From assembly GCA_037783545.1 (NCBI GenBank), contig JBBELK010000387.1, positions 2,777,501-2,841,500 of the forward strand: a DNA stretch of 64,000 nt, given 5' to 3'. A model generated the notes under the pieces. The model did not search any database, was not told the DNA's origin, and worked only from the letters and a program-made list of their open reading frames with translations. This DNA is from Henricia sp. BOLD:AAB3569. Lineage: Eukaryota > Echinodermata > Asteroidea > Spinulosida > Echinasteridae. The position numbers and the translations under genes were made by a program. Position 1 is the first letter of the stretch. Each line of letters opens with the position of its first letter. Shown piece by piece: positions 53,001 through 64,000 of the stretch.

Positions 53001-56000
53001 TTGAAAAAATCACAAGGGGTTAGTCCATCGATTTTTATCAAAATTGGCCAAAAATTGACGTTTTTGAAAATGTCTTAGAAATGACTCATAATGAAAATTT
53101 AGCCTGTCTGGAACCTTATTTCTCAGAAAAATGGACAATTTGGCAAATATTCAACAAATTTTCTCAACATCCCCAAAATATTTCCAAATTTCATATTTTA
53201 TTTTCTGGATGACCAGTCAATGTTAAATTCAAGGAATATCATCTATGGGTCCTAAGCAACATTTCCCGCAATTTTAAGGAAAATCTAAATCATAACATTT
53301 TTGGCCAAAAAATGAAAAAATCACAAGGGGTTAGTCCATCGATTTTTATCAAAATTGGCCAAAAATTGACGTTTTTGAAAATGTCTTAGAAATGACTCAT
53401 AATGAAAATTTAGCCTGTCTGGAACCTTATTTCTCAGAAAAATGGACAATTTGGCAAATATTCATCAAATTTTCTCAAAATCCCCAAAATATTTCCAAAT
53501 TTCATATTTTATTTTCTGGATGACCAGTCAATGTTAAATTCAAGGAATATCATCTATGGGTCCTAAGCAACATTTCCTGCAATTTTAAGGAAAATCTAAA
53601 TCATAACATTTTTGGCCAAAAATTGAAAAAATCACAAGGGGTTAGTCCATCGATTTTTTAAAAATTGGCCAAAAATTGACGTTTTTGAAAATGTCTTAGA
53701 AATGACTCATAATGAAAATTTAGCCTGTCTGGAACCTTATTTCTCAGAAAAATGGACAATTTGGCAAATATTCAACAAATTTTCTCAACATCCCCAAAAT
53801 ATTTCCAAATTTCATATTTTATTTTCTGGATGACCAGTCAATGTTAAATTCAAGGAATATCATCTATGGGTCCTAAGCAACATTTCCCGCAATTTTAAGG
53901 AAAATCTAAATCATAACATTTTTGGCCAAAAAATGAAAAAATCACAAGGGGTTAGTCCATCGATTTTTATCAAAATTGGCCAAAAATTGACGTTTTTGAA
54001 AATGTCTTAGAAATGACTCATAATGAAAATTTAGCCTGTCTGGAACCTTATTTCTCAGAAAAATGGACAATTTGGCAAATATTCAACAAATTTTCTCAAA
54101 ATCCCCAAAATATTTCCAAATTTCATATTTTATTTTCTGGATGACCAGTCAATGTTAAATTCAAGGAATATCATCTATGGGTCCTAAGCAACATTTCCTG
54201 CAATTTTAAGGAAAATCTAAATCATAACATTTTTGGCCAAAAATTGAAAAAATCACAAGGGGTTAGTCCATCGATTTTTATCAAAATTGGCCAAAAATTG
54301 ACGTTTTTGAAAATGTCTTAGAAATGACTCATAATGAAAATTTAGCCTGTCTGGAACCTTATTTCTCAGAAAAATGGACAATTTGGCAAATATTCAACAA
54401 ATTTTCTCAACATCCCCAAAATATTTCCAAATTTCATATTTTATTTTCTGGATGACCAGTCAATGTTAAATTCAAGGAATATCATCTATGGGTCCTAAGC
54501 AACATTTCCCGCAATTTTAAGGAAAATCTAAATCATAACATTTTTGGCCAAAAAATGAAAAAATCACAAGGGGTTAGTCCATCGATTTTTATCAAAATTG
54601 GCCAAAAATTGACGTTTTTGAAAATGTCTTAGAAATGACTCATAATGAAAATTTAGCCTGTCTGGAACCTTATTTCTCAGAAAAATGGACAATTTGGCAA
54701 ATATTCAACAAATTTTCTCAACATCCCCAAAATATTTCCAAATTTCATATTTTATTTTCTGGATGACCAGTCAATGTTAAATTCAAGGAATATCATCTAT
54801 GGGTCCTAAGCAACATTTCCTGCAATTTTAAGGAAAATCTAAATCATAACATTTTTGGCCAAAAATTGAAAAAATCACAAGGGGTTAGTCCATCGATTTT
54901 TTTAAAAATTGGCAAAAAATTGACGTTTTTGAAAATGTCTTAGAAATGACTCATAATGAAAATTTAGCCTGTCTGGAACCTTATTTCTCAGAAAAATGGA
55001 CAATTTGGCAAATATTCAACAAATTTTCTCAAAATCCCCAAAATATTTCCAAATTTCATATTTTATTTTCTGGATGACCAGTCAATGTTAAATTCAAGGA
55101 ATATCATCTATGGGTCCTAAGCAACATTTCCTGCAATTTTAAGGAAAATCTAAATCATAACATTTTTGGCCAAAAATTGAAAAAATCACAAGGGGTTAGT
55201 CCATCGATTTTTATCAAAATTGGCCAAAAATTTACGTTTTTGAAAATGTCTTAGAAATGACTCATAATGAAAATTTAGCCTGTCTGGAACCTTATTTCTC
55301 AGAAAAATGGACAATTTGGCAAATATTCAACAAATTTTCTCAAAATCCCCAAAATATTTCCAAATTTCATATTTTATTTTCTGGATGACCAGTCAATGTT
55401 AAATTCAAGGAATATCATCTATGGGTCCTAAGCAACATTTCCTGCAATTTTAAGGAAAATCTAAATCATAACATTTTTGGCCAAAAATTGAAAAAATCAC
55501 AAGGGGTTAGTCCATCGATTTTTATCAAAATTGGCCAAAAATTTACGTTTTTGAAAATGTCTTAGAAATGACTCATAATGAAAATTTAGCCTGTCTGGAA
55601 CCTTATTTCTCAGAAAAATGGACAATTTGGCAAATATTCAACAAATTTTCTCAAAATCCCCAAAATATTTCCAAATTTCATATTTTATTTTCTGGATGAC
55701 CAGTCAATGTTAAATTCAAGGAATATCATCTATGGGTCCTAAGCAACATTTCCCGCAATTTTAAGGAAAATATAAATCATAACATTTTTGGCCAAAAAAT
55801 GAAAAAATCACAAGGGGTTAAACTAAACGTCCATCGATTTTTATCAAAATTGGCCAAAAATTGACGTTTTTGAAAATGTCTTAGAAATGACTCATAATGA
55901 AAATTTAGCCTGTCTGGAACCTTATTTCTCAGAAAAATGGACAATTTGGCAAATATTCAACAAATTTTCTCAACATCCCCAAAATATTTCCAAATTTCAT

Positions 56001-56050
56001 ATTTTATTTTCTGGATGACCAGTCAATGTTAAATTCAAGGAATATCATCT
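47048..56050 (+). repeat. Higher-order block, copy 2 (29 monomers)
   Basis: Landmarks: CTAAAACATAAC monomer (47048), 18-bp deletion (48366), GTCCGTCG (49608), GGTTAAACTAAACGTCC (55816). The offset to copy 1 is 9,625 bp at the left, about 9,003 in the middle and about 9,620 at the right, so two monomers are missing at one place and present at another. Confidence 0.8.
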
Positions 56051-59000
56051 ATGGGTCCTAAGCAACATTTCCTGCAATTTTAAGGAAAATCTAAATCATA
56101 ACATTTTTGGCCAAAAATTGAAAAAATCACAAGGGGTTAGTCCATCGATTTTTTTAAAAATTGGCCAAAAATTGACGTTTTTGAAAATGTCTTAGAAATG
56201 ACTCATAATGAAAATTTAGCCTGTCTGGAACCTTATTTCTCAGAAAAATGGACAATTTGGCAAATATTCAACAAATTTTCTCAAAATCCCCAAAATATTT
56301 CCAAATTTCATATTTTATTTTCTGGATGACCAGTCAATGTTAAATTCAAGGAATATCATCTATGGGTCCTAAGCAACATTTCCTGCAATTTTAAGGAAAA
56401 TCTAAATCATAACATTTTTGGCCAAAAATTGAAAAAATCACAAGGGGTTAGTCCATCGATTTTTATCAAAATTGGCCAAAAATTGACGTTTTTGAAAATG
56501 TCTTAGAAATGACTCATAATGAAAATTTAGCCTGTCTGGAACCTTATTTCTCAGAAAAATGGACAATTTGGCAAATATTCAACAAATTTTCTCAACATCC
56601 CCAAAATATTTCCAAATTTCATATTTTATTTTCTGGATGACCAGTCAATGTTAAATTCAAGGAATATCATCTATGGGTCCTAAGCAACATTTCCCGCAAT
56701 TTTAAGGAAAATCTAAATCATAACATTTTTGGCCAAAAAATGAAAAAATCACAAGGGGTTAGTCCATCGATTTTTATCAAAATTGGCCAAAAATTGACGT
56801 TTTTGAAAATGTCTTAGAAATGACTCATAATGAAAATTTAGCCTGTCTGGAACCTTATTTCTCAGAAAAATGGACAATTTGGCAAATATTCAACAAATTT
56901 TCTCAACATCCCCAAAATATTTCCAAATTTCATATTTTATTTTCTGGATGACCAGTCAATGTTAAATTCAAGGAATATCATCTATGGGTCCTAAGCAACA
57001 TTTCCTGCAATTTTAAGGAAAATCTAAATCATAACATTTTTGGCCAAAAATTGAAAAAATCACAAGGGGTTAGTCCATCGATTTTTTTAAAAATTGGCCA
57101 AAAATTGACGTTTTTGAAAATGTCTTAGAAATGACTCATAATGAAAATTTAGCCTGTCTGGAACCTTATTTCTCAGAAAAATGGACAATTTGGCAAATAT
57201 TCAACAAATTTTCTCAAAATCCCCAAAATATTTCCAAATTTCATATTTTATTTTCTGGATGACCAGTCAATGTTAAATTCAAGGAATATCATCTATGGGT
57301 CCTAAGCAACATTTCCTGCAATTTTAAGGAAAATCTAAATCATAACATTTTTGGCCAAAAATTGAAAAAATCACAAGGGGTTAGTCCATCGATTTTTATC
57401 AAAATTGGCCAAAAATTTACGTTTTTGAAAATGTCTTAGAAATGACTCATAATGAAAATTTAGCCTGTCTGGAACCTTATTTCTCAGAAAAATGGACAAT
57501 TTGGCAAATATTCAACAAATTTTCTCAAAATCCCCAAAATATTTCCAAATTTCATATTTTATTTTCTGGATGACCAGTCAATGTTAAATTCAAGGAATAT
57601 CATCTATGGGTCCTAAGCAACATTTCCTGAAATTTTAAGGAAAATCTAAATCATAACATTTTTGGCCAAAAATTGAAAAAATCACAAGGGGTTAGTCCAT
57701 CGATTTTTATCAAAATTGGCCAAAAATTTACGTTTTTGAAAATGTCTTAGAAATGACTCATAATGAAAATTTAGCCTGTCTGGAACCTTATTTCTCAGAA
57801 AAATGGACAATTTGGCAAATATTCAACAAATTTTCTCAAAATCCCCAAAATATTTCCAAATTTCATATTTTATTTTCTGGATGACCAGTCAATGTTAAAT
57901 TCAAGGAATATCATCTATGGGTCCTAAGCAACATTTCCCGCAATTTTAAGGAAAATCTAAATCATAACATTTTTGGCCAAAAAATGAAAAAATCACAAGG
58001 GGTTAAACGTCCATCGATTTTTATCAAAATTGGCCAAAAATTGACGTTTTTGAAAATGTCTTAGAAATGACTCATAATGAAAATTTAGCCTGTCTGGAAC
58101 CTTATTTCTCAGAAAAATGGACAATTTGGCAAATATTCAACAAATTTTCTCAACATCCCCAAAATATTTCCAAATTTCATATTTTATTTTCTGGATGACC
58201 AGTCAATGTTAAATTCAAGGAATATCATCTATGGGTCCTAAGCAACATTTCCTGCAATTTTAAGGAAAATCTAAATCATAACATTTTTGGCCAAAAATTG
58301 AAAAAATCACAAGGGGTTAGTCCATCGATTTTTTTAAAAATTGGCCAAAAATTGACGTTTTTGAAAATGTCTTAGAAATGACTCATAATGAAAATTTAGC
58401 CTGTCTGGAACCTTATTTCTCAGAAAAATGGACAATTTGGCAAATATTCAACAAATTTTCTCAACATCCCCAAAATATTTCCAAATTTCATATTTTATTT
58501 TCTGGATGACCAGTCAATGTTAAATTCAAGGAATATCATCTATGGGTCCTAAGCAACATTTCCTGCAATTTTAAGGAAAATCTAAATCATAACATTTTTG
58601 GCCAAAAATTGAAAAAATCACAAGGGGTTAGTCCATCGATTTTTTTAAAAATTGGCCAAAAATTGACGTTTTTGAAAATGTCTTAGAAATGACTCATAAT
58701 GAAAATTTAGCCTGTCTGGAACCTTATTTCTCAGAAAAATGGACAATTTGGCAAATATTCAACAAATTTTCTCAAAATCCCCAAAATATTTCCAAATTTC
58801 ATATTTTATTTTCTGGATGACCAGTCAATGTTAAATTCAAGGAATATCATCTATGGGTCCTAAGCAACATTTCCTGCAATTTTAAGGAAAATCTAAATCA
58901 TAACATTTTTGGCCAAAAATTGAAAAAATCACAAGGGGTTAGTCCATCGATTTTTATCAAAATTGGCCAAAAATTTACGTTTTTGAAAATGTCTTAGAAA

Positions 59001-62000
59001 TGACTCATAATGAAAATTTAGCCTGTCTGGAACCTTATTTCTCAGAAAAATGGACAATTTGGCAAATATTCAACAAATTTTCTCAAAATCCCCAAAATAT
59101 TTCCAAATTTCATATTTTATTTTCTGGATGACCAGTCAATGTTAAATTCAAGGAATATCATCTATGGGTCCTAAGCAACATTTCCTGCAATTTTAAGGAA
59201 AATCTAAATCATAACATTTTTGGCCAAAAATTGAAAAAATCACAAGGGGTTAGTCCATCGATTTTTATCAAAATTGGCCAAAAATTTACGTTTTTGAAAA
59301 TGTCTTAGAAATGACTCATAATGAAAATTTAGCCTGTCTGGAACCTTATTTCTCAGAAAAATGGACAATTTGGCAAATATTCAACAAATTTTCTCAAAAT
59401 CCCCAAAATATTTCCAAATTTCATATTTTATTTTCTGGATGACCAGTCAATGTTAAATTCAAGGAATATCATCTATGGGTCCTAAGCAACTTTTCCTGCA
59501 ATTTTAAGGAAAATCTAAATCATAACATTTTTGGCCAAAAATTGAAAAAATCACAAGGGTTAGTCCATCGATTTTTATCAAAATTGGCCAAAAAATTGAC
59601 GTTTTTGAAAATGTCTTAGAAATGACTCATAATGAAAATTTAGCCTGTCTGGAACCTTATTTCTCAGAAAAATGGACAATTTGGCAAATATTCAACAAAT
59701 TTTCTCAACATCCCCAAAATATTTCCAAATTTCATATTTTATTTTCTGGATGACCAGTCAATGTTAAATTCAAGGAATATCATCTATGGGTCCTAAGCAA
59801 CATTTCCTGCAATTTTAAGGAAAATCTAAATCATAACATTTTTGGCCAAAAATTGAAAAAATCACAAGGGGTTAGTCCATCGATTTTTTTAAAAATTGGC
59901 CAAAAATTGACGTTTTTGAAAATGTCTTAGAAATGACTCATAATGAAAATTTAGCCTGTCTGGAACCTTATTTCTCAGAAAAATGGACAATTTGGCAAAT
60001 ATTCAACAAATTTTCTCAAAATCCCCAAATATTTCCAAATTTCATATTTTATTTTCTGGATGACCAGTCAATGTTAAATTCAAGGAATATCATCTATGGG
60101 TCCTAAGCAACATTTCCTGCAATTTTAAGGAAAATCTAAATCATAACATTTTTGGCCAAAAATTGAAAAAATCACAAGGGGTTAGTCCATCGATTTTTAT
60201 CAAAATTGGCCAAAAATTGACGTTTTTGAAAATGTCTTAGAAATGACTCATAATGAAAATTTAGCCTGTCTGGAACCTTATTTCTCAGAAAAATGGACAA
60301 TTTGGCAAATATTCAACAAATTTTCTCAAAATCCCCAAAATATTTCCAAATTTCATATTTTATTTTCTGGATGACCAGTCAATGTTAAATTCAAGGAATA
60401 TCATCTATGGGTCCTAAGCAACATTTCCTGCAATTTTAAGGAAAATCTAAATCATAACATTTTTGGCCAAAAAATGAAAAAATCACAAGGGTTAGTCCAT
60501 CGATTTTTTAAAAATTGGCCAAAAATTGACGTTTTTGAAAATGTCTTAGAAATGACTCATAATGAAAATTTAGCCTGTCTGGAACCTTATTTCTCAGAAA
60601 AATGGACAATTTGGCAAATATTCAACAAATTTTCTCAACATCCCCCAAAATATTTCCAAATTTCATATTTTATTTTCTGGATGACCAGTCAATGTTAAAT
60701 TCAAGGAATATCATCTATGGGTCCTAAGCAACATTTCCTGCAATTTTAAGGAAAATCTAAATCATAACATTTTTGGCCAAAAATTGAAAAAATCACAAGG
60801 GGTTAGTCCATCGATTTTTATCAAAATTGGCCAAAAATTGACGTTTTTGAAAATGTCTTAGAAATGACTCATAATGAAAATTTAGCCTGTCTGGAACCTT
60901 ATTTCTCAGAAAAATGGACAATTTGGCAAATATTCAACAAATTTTCTCAAAATCCCCAAAATATTTCCAAATTTCATATTTTATTTTCTGGATGACCAGT
61001 CAATGTTAAATTCAAGGAATATCATCTATGGGTCCTAAGCAACATTTCCTGCAATTTTAAGGAAAATCTAAATCATAACATTTTTGGCCAAAAATTGAAA
61101 AAATCACAAGGGGTTAGTCCATCGATTTTTATCAAAATTGGCCAAAAATTGACGTTTTTGAAAATGTCTTAGAAATGACTCATAATGAAAATTTAGCCTG
61201 TCTGGAACCTTATTTCTCAGAAAAATGGACAATTTGGCAAATATTCAACAAATTTTCTCAACATCCCCAAAATATTTCCAAATTTCATATTTTATTTTCT
61301 GGATGACCAGTCAATGTTAAATTCAAGGAATATCATCTATGGGTCCTAAGCAACATTTCCCGCAATTTTAAGGAAAATCTAAATCATAACATTTTTGGCC
61401 AAAAAATGAAAAAATCACAAGGGGTTAGTCCATCGATTTTTATCAAAATTGGCCAAAAATTGACGTTTTTGAAAATGTCTTAGAAATGACTCATAATGAA
61501 AATTTAGCCTGTCTGGAACCTTATTTCTCAGAAAAATGGACAATTTGGCAAATATTCATCAAATTTTCTCAAAATCCCCAAAATATTTCCAAATTTCATA
61601 TTTTATTTTCTGGATGACCAGTCAATGTTAAATTCAAGGAATATCATCTATGGGTCCTAAGCAACATTTCCTGCAATTTTAAGGAAAATCTAAATCATAA
61701 CATTTTTGGCCAAAAATTGAAAAAATCACAAGGGGTTAGTCCATCGATTTTTTTAAAAATTGGCCAAAAATTGACGTTTTTGAAAATGTCTTAGAAATGA
61801 CTCATAATGAAAATTTAGCCTGTCTGGAACCTTATTTCTCAGAAAAATGGACAATTTGGCAAATATTCAACAAATTTTCTCAACATCCCCAAATATTTCC
61901 AAATTTCATATTTTATTTTCTGGATGACCAGTCAATGTTAAATTCAAGGAATATCATCTATGGGTCCTAAGCAACATTTCCCGCAATTTTAAGGAAAATC

Positions 62001-64000
62001 TAAATCATAACATTTTTGGCCAAAAAATGAAAAAATCACAAGGGGTTAGTCCATCGATTTTTATCAAAATTGCCAAAAATTGACGTTTTTGAAAATGTCT
62101 TAGAAATGACTCATAATGAAAATTTAGCCTGTCTGGAACCTTATTTCTCAGAAAAATGGACAATTTGGCAAATATTCAACAAATTTTCTCAAAATCCCCA
62201 AAATATTTCCAAATTTCATATTTTATTTTCTGGATGACCAGTCAATGTTAAATTCAAGGAATATCATCTATGGGTCCTAAGCAACATTTCCTGCAATTTT
62301 AAGGAAAATCTAAATCATAACATTTTTGGCCAAAAATTTGAAAAAATCACAAGGGGTTAGTCCATCGATTTTTATCAAAATTGGCCAAAATTGACGTTTT
62401 TGAAAATGTCTTAGAAATGACTCATAATGAAAATTTAGCCTGTCTGGAACCTTATTTCTCAGAAAAATGGACAATTTGGCAAATATTCAACAAATTTCTC
62501 AAAATCCCCAAAATATTTCCAAATTTCATATTTTATTTTCTGGATGACCAGTCAATGTTAAATTCAAGGAATATCATCTATGGGTCCTAAGCAACATTTC
62601 CTGCAATTTTAAGGAAAATCTAAATCATAACATTTTTGGCCAAAAATTGAAAAAATCACAAGGGGTTAGTCCATCGATTTTTATCAAAATTGGCCAAAAA
62701 TTGACGTTTTTGAAATGTCTTAGAAATGACTCATAATGAAAATTTAGCCTGTCTGGAACCTTATTTCTCAGAAAAATGGACAATTTGGCAAATATTCAAC
62801 AAATTTTCTCAAAATCCCGCAAAATATTTCCAAATTTCATATTTTATTTTCTGGATGACCAGTCAATGTTAAATTCAAGGAATATCATCTATGGGTCCTA
62901 AGCAACATTTCTGCAATTTTAAGGAAAATCTAAATCATAACATTTTTGACCAAAAAATGAAAAATCACAAGGGGTTAGTCCATCGATTTTTATCAAAATT
63001 GGCCAAAAATTGACGTTTTTGAAAATGTCTTAGAAATGACTCATAATGAAAATTTAGCCTGTCTGGAACCTTATTTCTCAGAAAAATGGACAATTTGGCA
63101 AATATTCAACAAATTTTCTCAAAATCCCCAAAATATTTCCAAATTTCATATTTTATTTTCTGGATGACCAGTCAATGTTAAATTCAAGGAATATCATCTA
63201 TGGGTCCTAAGCAACATTTCCTGCAATTTTAAGGAAAATCTAAATCATAACATTTTTGGCCAAAAATTGAAAAAATCACAAGGGGTTAGTCCATCGATTT
63301 TTTTAAAAATTGGCCAAAAATTGACGTTTTTTGAAATGTCTTAGAAATGACTCATAATGAAAATTTAGCCTGTCTGGAACCTTATTTCTCAGAAAATGGG
63401 ACAATTTGGCAAATATTCAACAAATTTTCTCAACATCCCCAAAATATTTCCAAATTTCATATTTTATTTTCTGATGACCAGTCAATGTTAAATTCAAGGA
63501 ATATCATCTATGGGTCCTAAGCAACATTTCCTGCAATTTTAAGGAAAATCTAAATCATAACATTTTTGGCCAAAAATTGAAAAAATCACAAGGGGTTAGT
63601 CCATCGATTTTTATCAAAATTGGCCAAAAATTTACGTTTTTGAAAATGTCTTAGAAATGACTCATAATGAAAAATTTAGCCTGTCTGGAACCTTATTTCT
63701 CAGAAAAATGGACAATTTGGCAAATATTCAACAAATTTTCTCAAAATCCCCAAATATTTCCAATTCATATTTTATTTTCTGGATGACCAGTCAATGTTAA
63801 ATTCAAGGAATATCATCTATGGGTCCCAAGCAACATTTCCTGCAATTTTAAGGAAAATCTAAATCATAACATTTTTGGCCAAAAATTGAAAAAATCACAA
63901 GGGGTTAGTCCATCGATTTTTATCAAAATTGGCCAAAAATTGACGTTTTTGAAAATGTCTTAGAAATGACTCATAATGAAAATTTAGCCTGTCTGGAACC

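Larger units (their letters stand above)
37112..64000 (+). repeat. 311-bp AT-rich satellite array, 86 complete monomers plus part of the 87th
   Basis: Monomers start at ATGGGTCCTAAGCAACATTT (37112, 37423, 37734, 38045, 38356, 38667, 38960 and so on to 63819). The period is 311 bp except where indels occur. Copies differ at few sites, so diagnostic variants can be followed: CCTGCAA/CCCGCAA, AAATTGAAA/AAAATGAAA, TTTATCAAAATTGG/TTTTTAAAAATTGG, TTGACG/TTTACG, TTCAACAAA/TTCATCAAA, CAAAATCC/CAACATCC. Each monomer has an internal duplication of TTGGCCAAAAATTGA about 70 bp apart. The array continues beyond the window. Long AT-rich satellites of this type are common in pericentromeric, subtelomeric or other heterochromatin; its place here is unknown. 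Confidence 0.97.

Noticed and set aside
37112..64000. CRISPR-like periodicity
   Set aside because: The repeats are head-to-tail monomers without unique spacers, and the DNA is eukaryotic.

Overview
This is a window of animal nuclear DNA: three spliced genes on the + strand, then a long satellite array. Intron borders are GT-AG, coding density is low, and introns and spacers are full of small inverted-repeat elements and tRNA-derived repeats. Protein similarity and repeat style suggest a marine invertebrate deuterostome (echinoderm, hemichordate or amphioxus-like). That placement is inference; nothing in the window fixes the species.

Layout. 1-12812: 3' part of a TRPC-type cation channel gene, 11 coding exons, 920 residues in the window, true N terminus upstream. 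12813-15102: spacer with inverted-repeat elements. 15103-24389: complete FAF2 (UBXD8) gene, 10 coding exons, 458 residues, covering UBA, membrane hairpin, UAS, coiled coil and UBX. 24390-27806: repeat-rich spacer. 27807-34333: a five-exon gene for a 497-residue Ser-rich coiled-coil protein with a GRIP-like C-terminal tail, family uncertain. 34424-37111: transition zone with two abutting inverted-repeat elements, two decayed satellite monomers, a 185-bp tandem repeat built from Tc1/mariner transposase sequence, and two Tc1-like C-terminal remnants. 37112-64000: tandem array of a 311-bp AT-rich satellite, 86 complete monomers plus part of an 87th, running off the window.

All exon junctions proposed here keep the reading frame; phases were checked by hand. 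The three genes show no evident shared pathway (calcium entry at the plasma membrane, ER-associated degradation and lipid-droplet control, and a possible Golgi/coiled-coil protein); adjacency is ordinary gene order, not an operon.

The strongest structural signal is in the satellite. Diagnostic variants show that a block of 29 monomers (37423-46425) is repeated at 47048-56050 with the same variant order, but with two monomers gained or lost at different places in each copy and a monomer that looks like a crossover product. I found no convincing new gene system. The unusual material is repeat biology: satellite higher-order structure, a transposase-derived tandem repeat, an intronic array of tRNA A-box units, and inverted-repeat elements lying within a few bases of splice sites.
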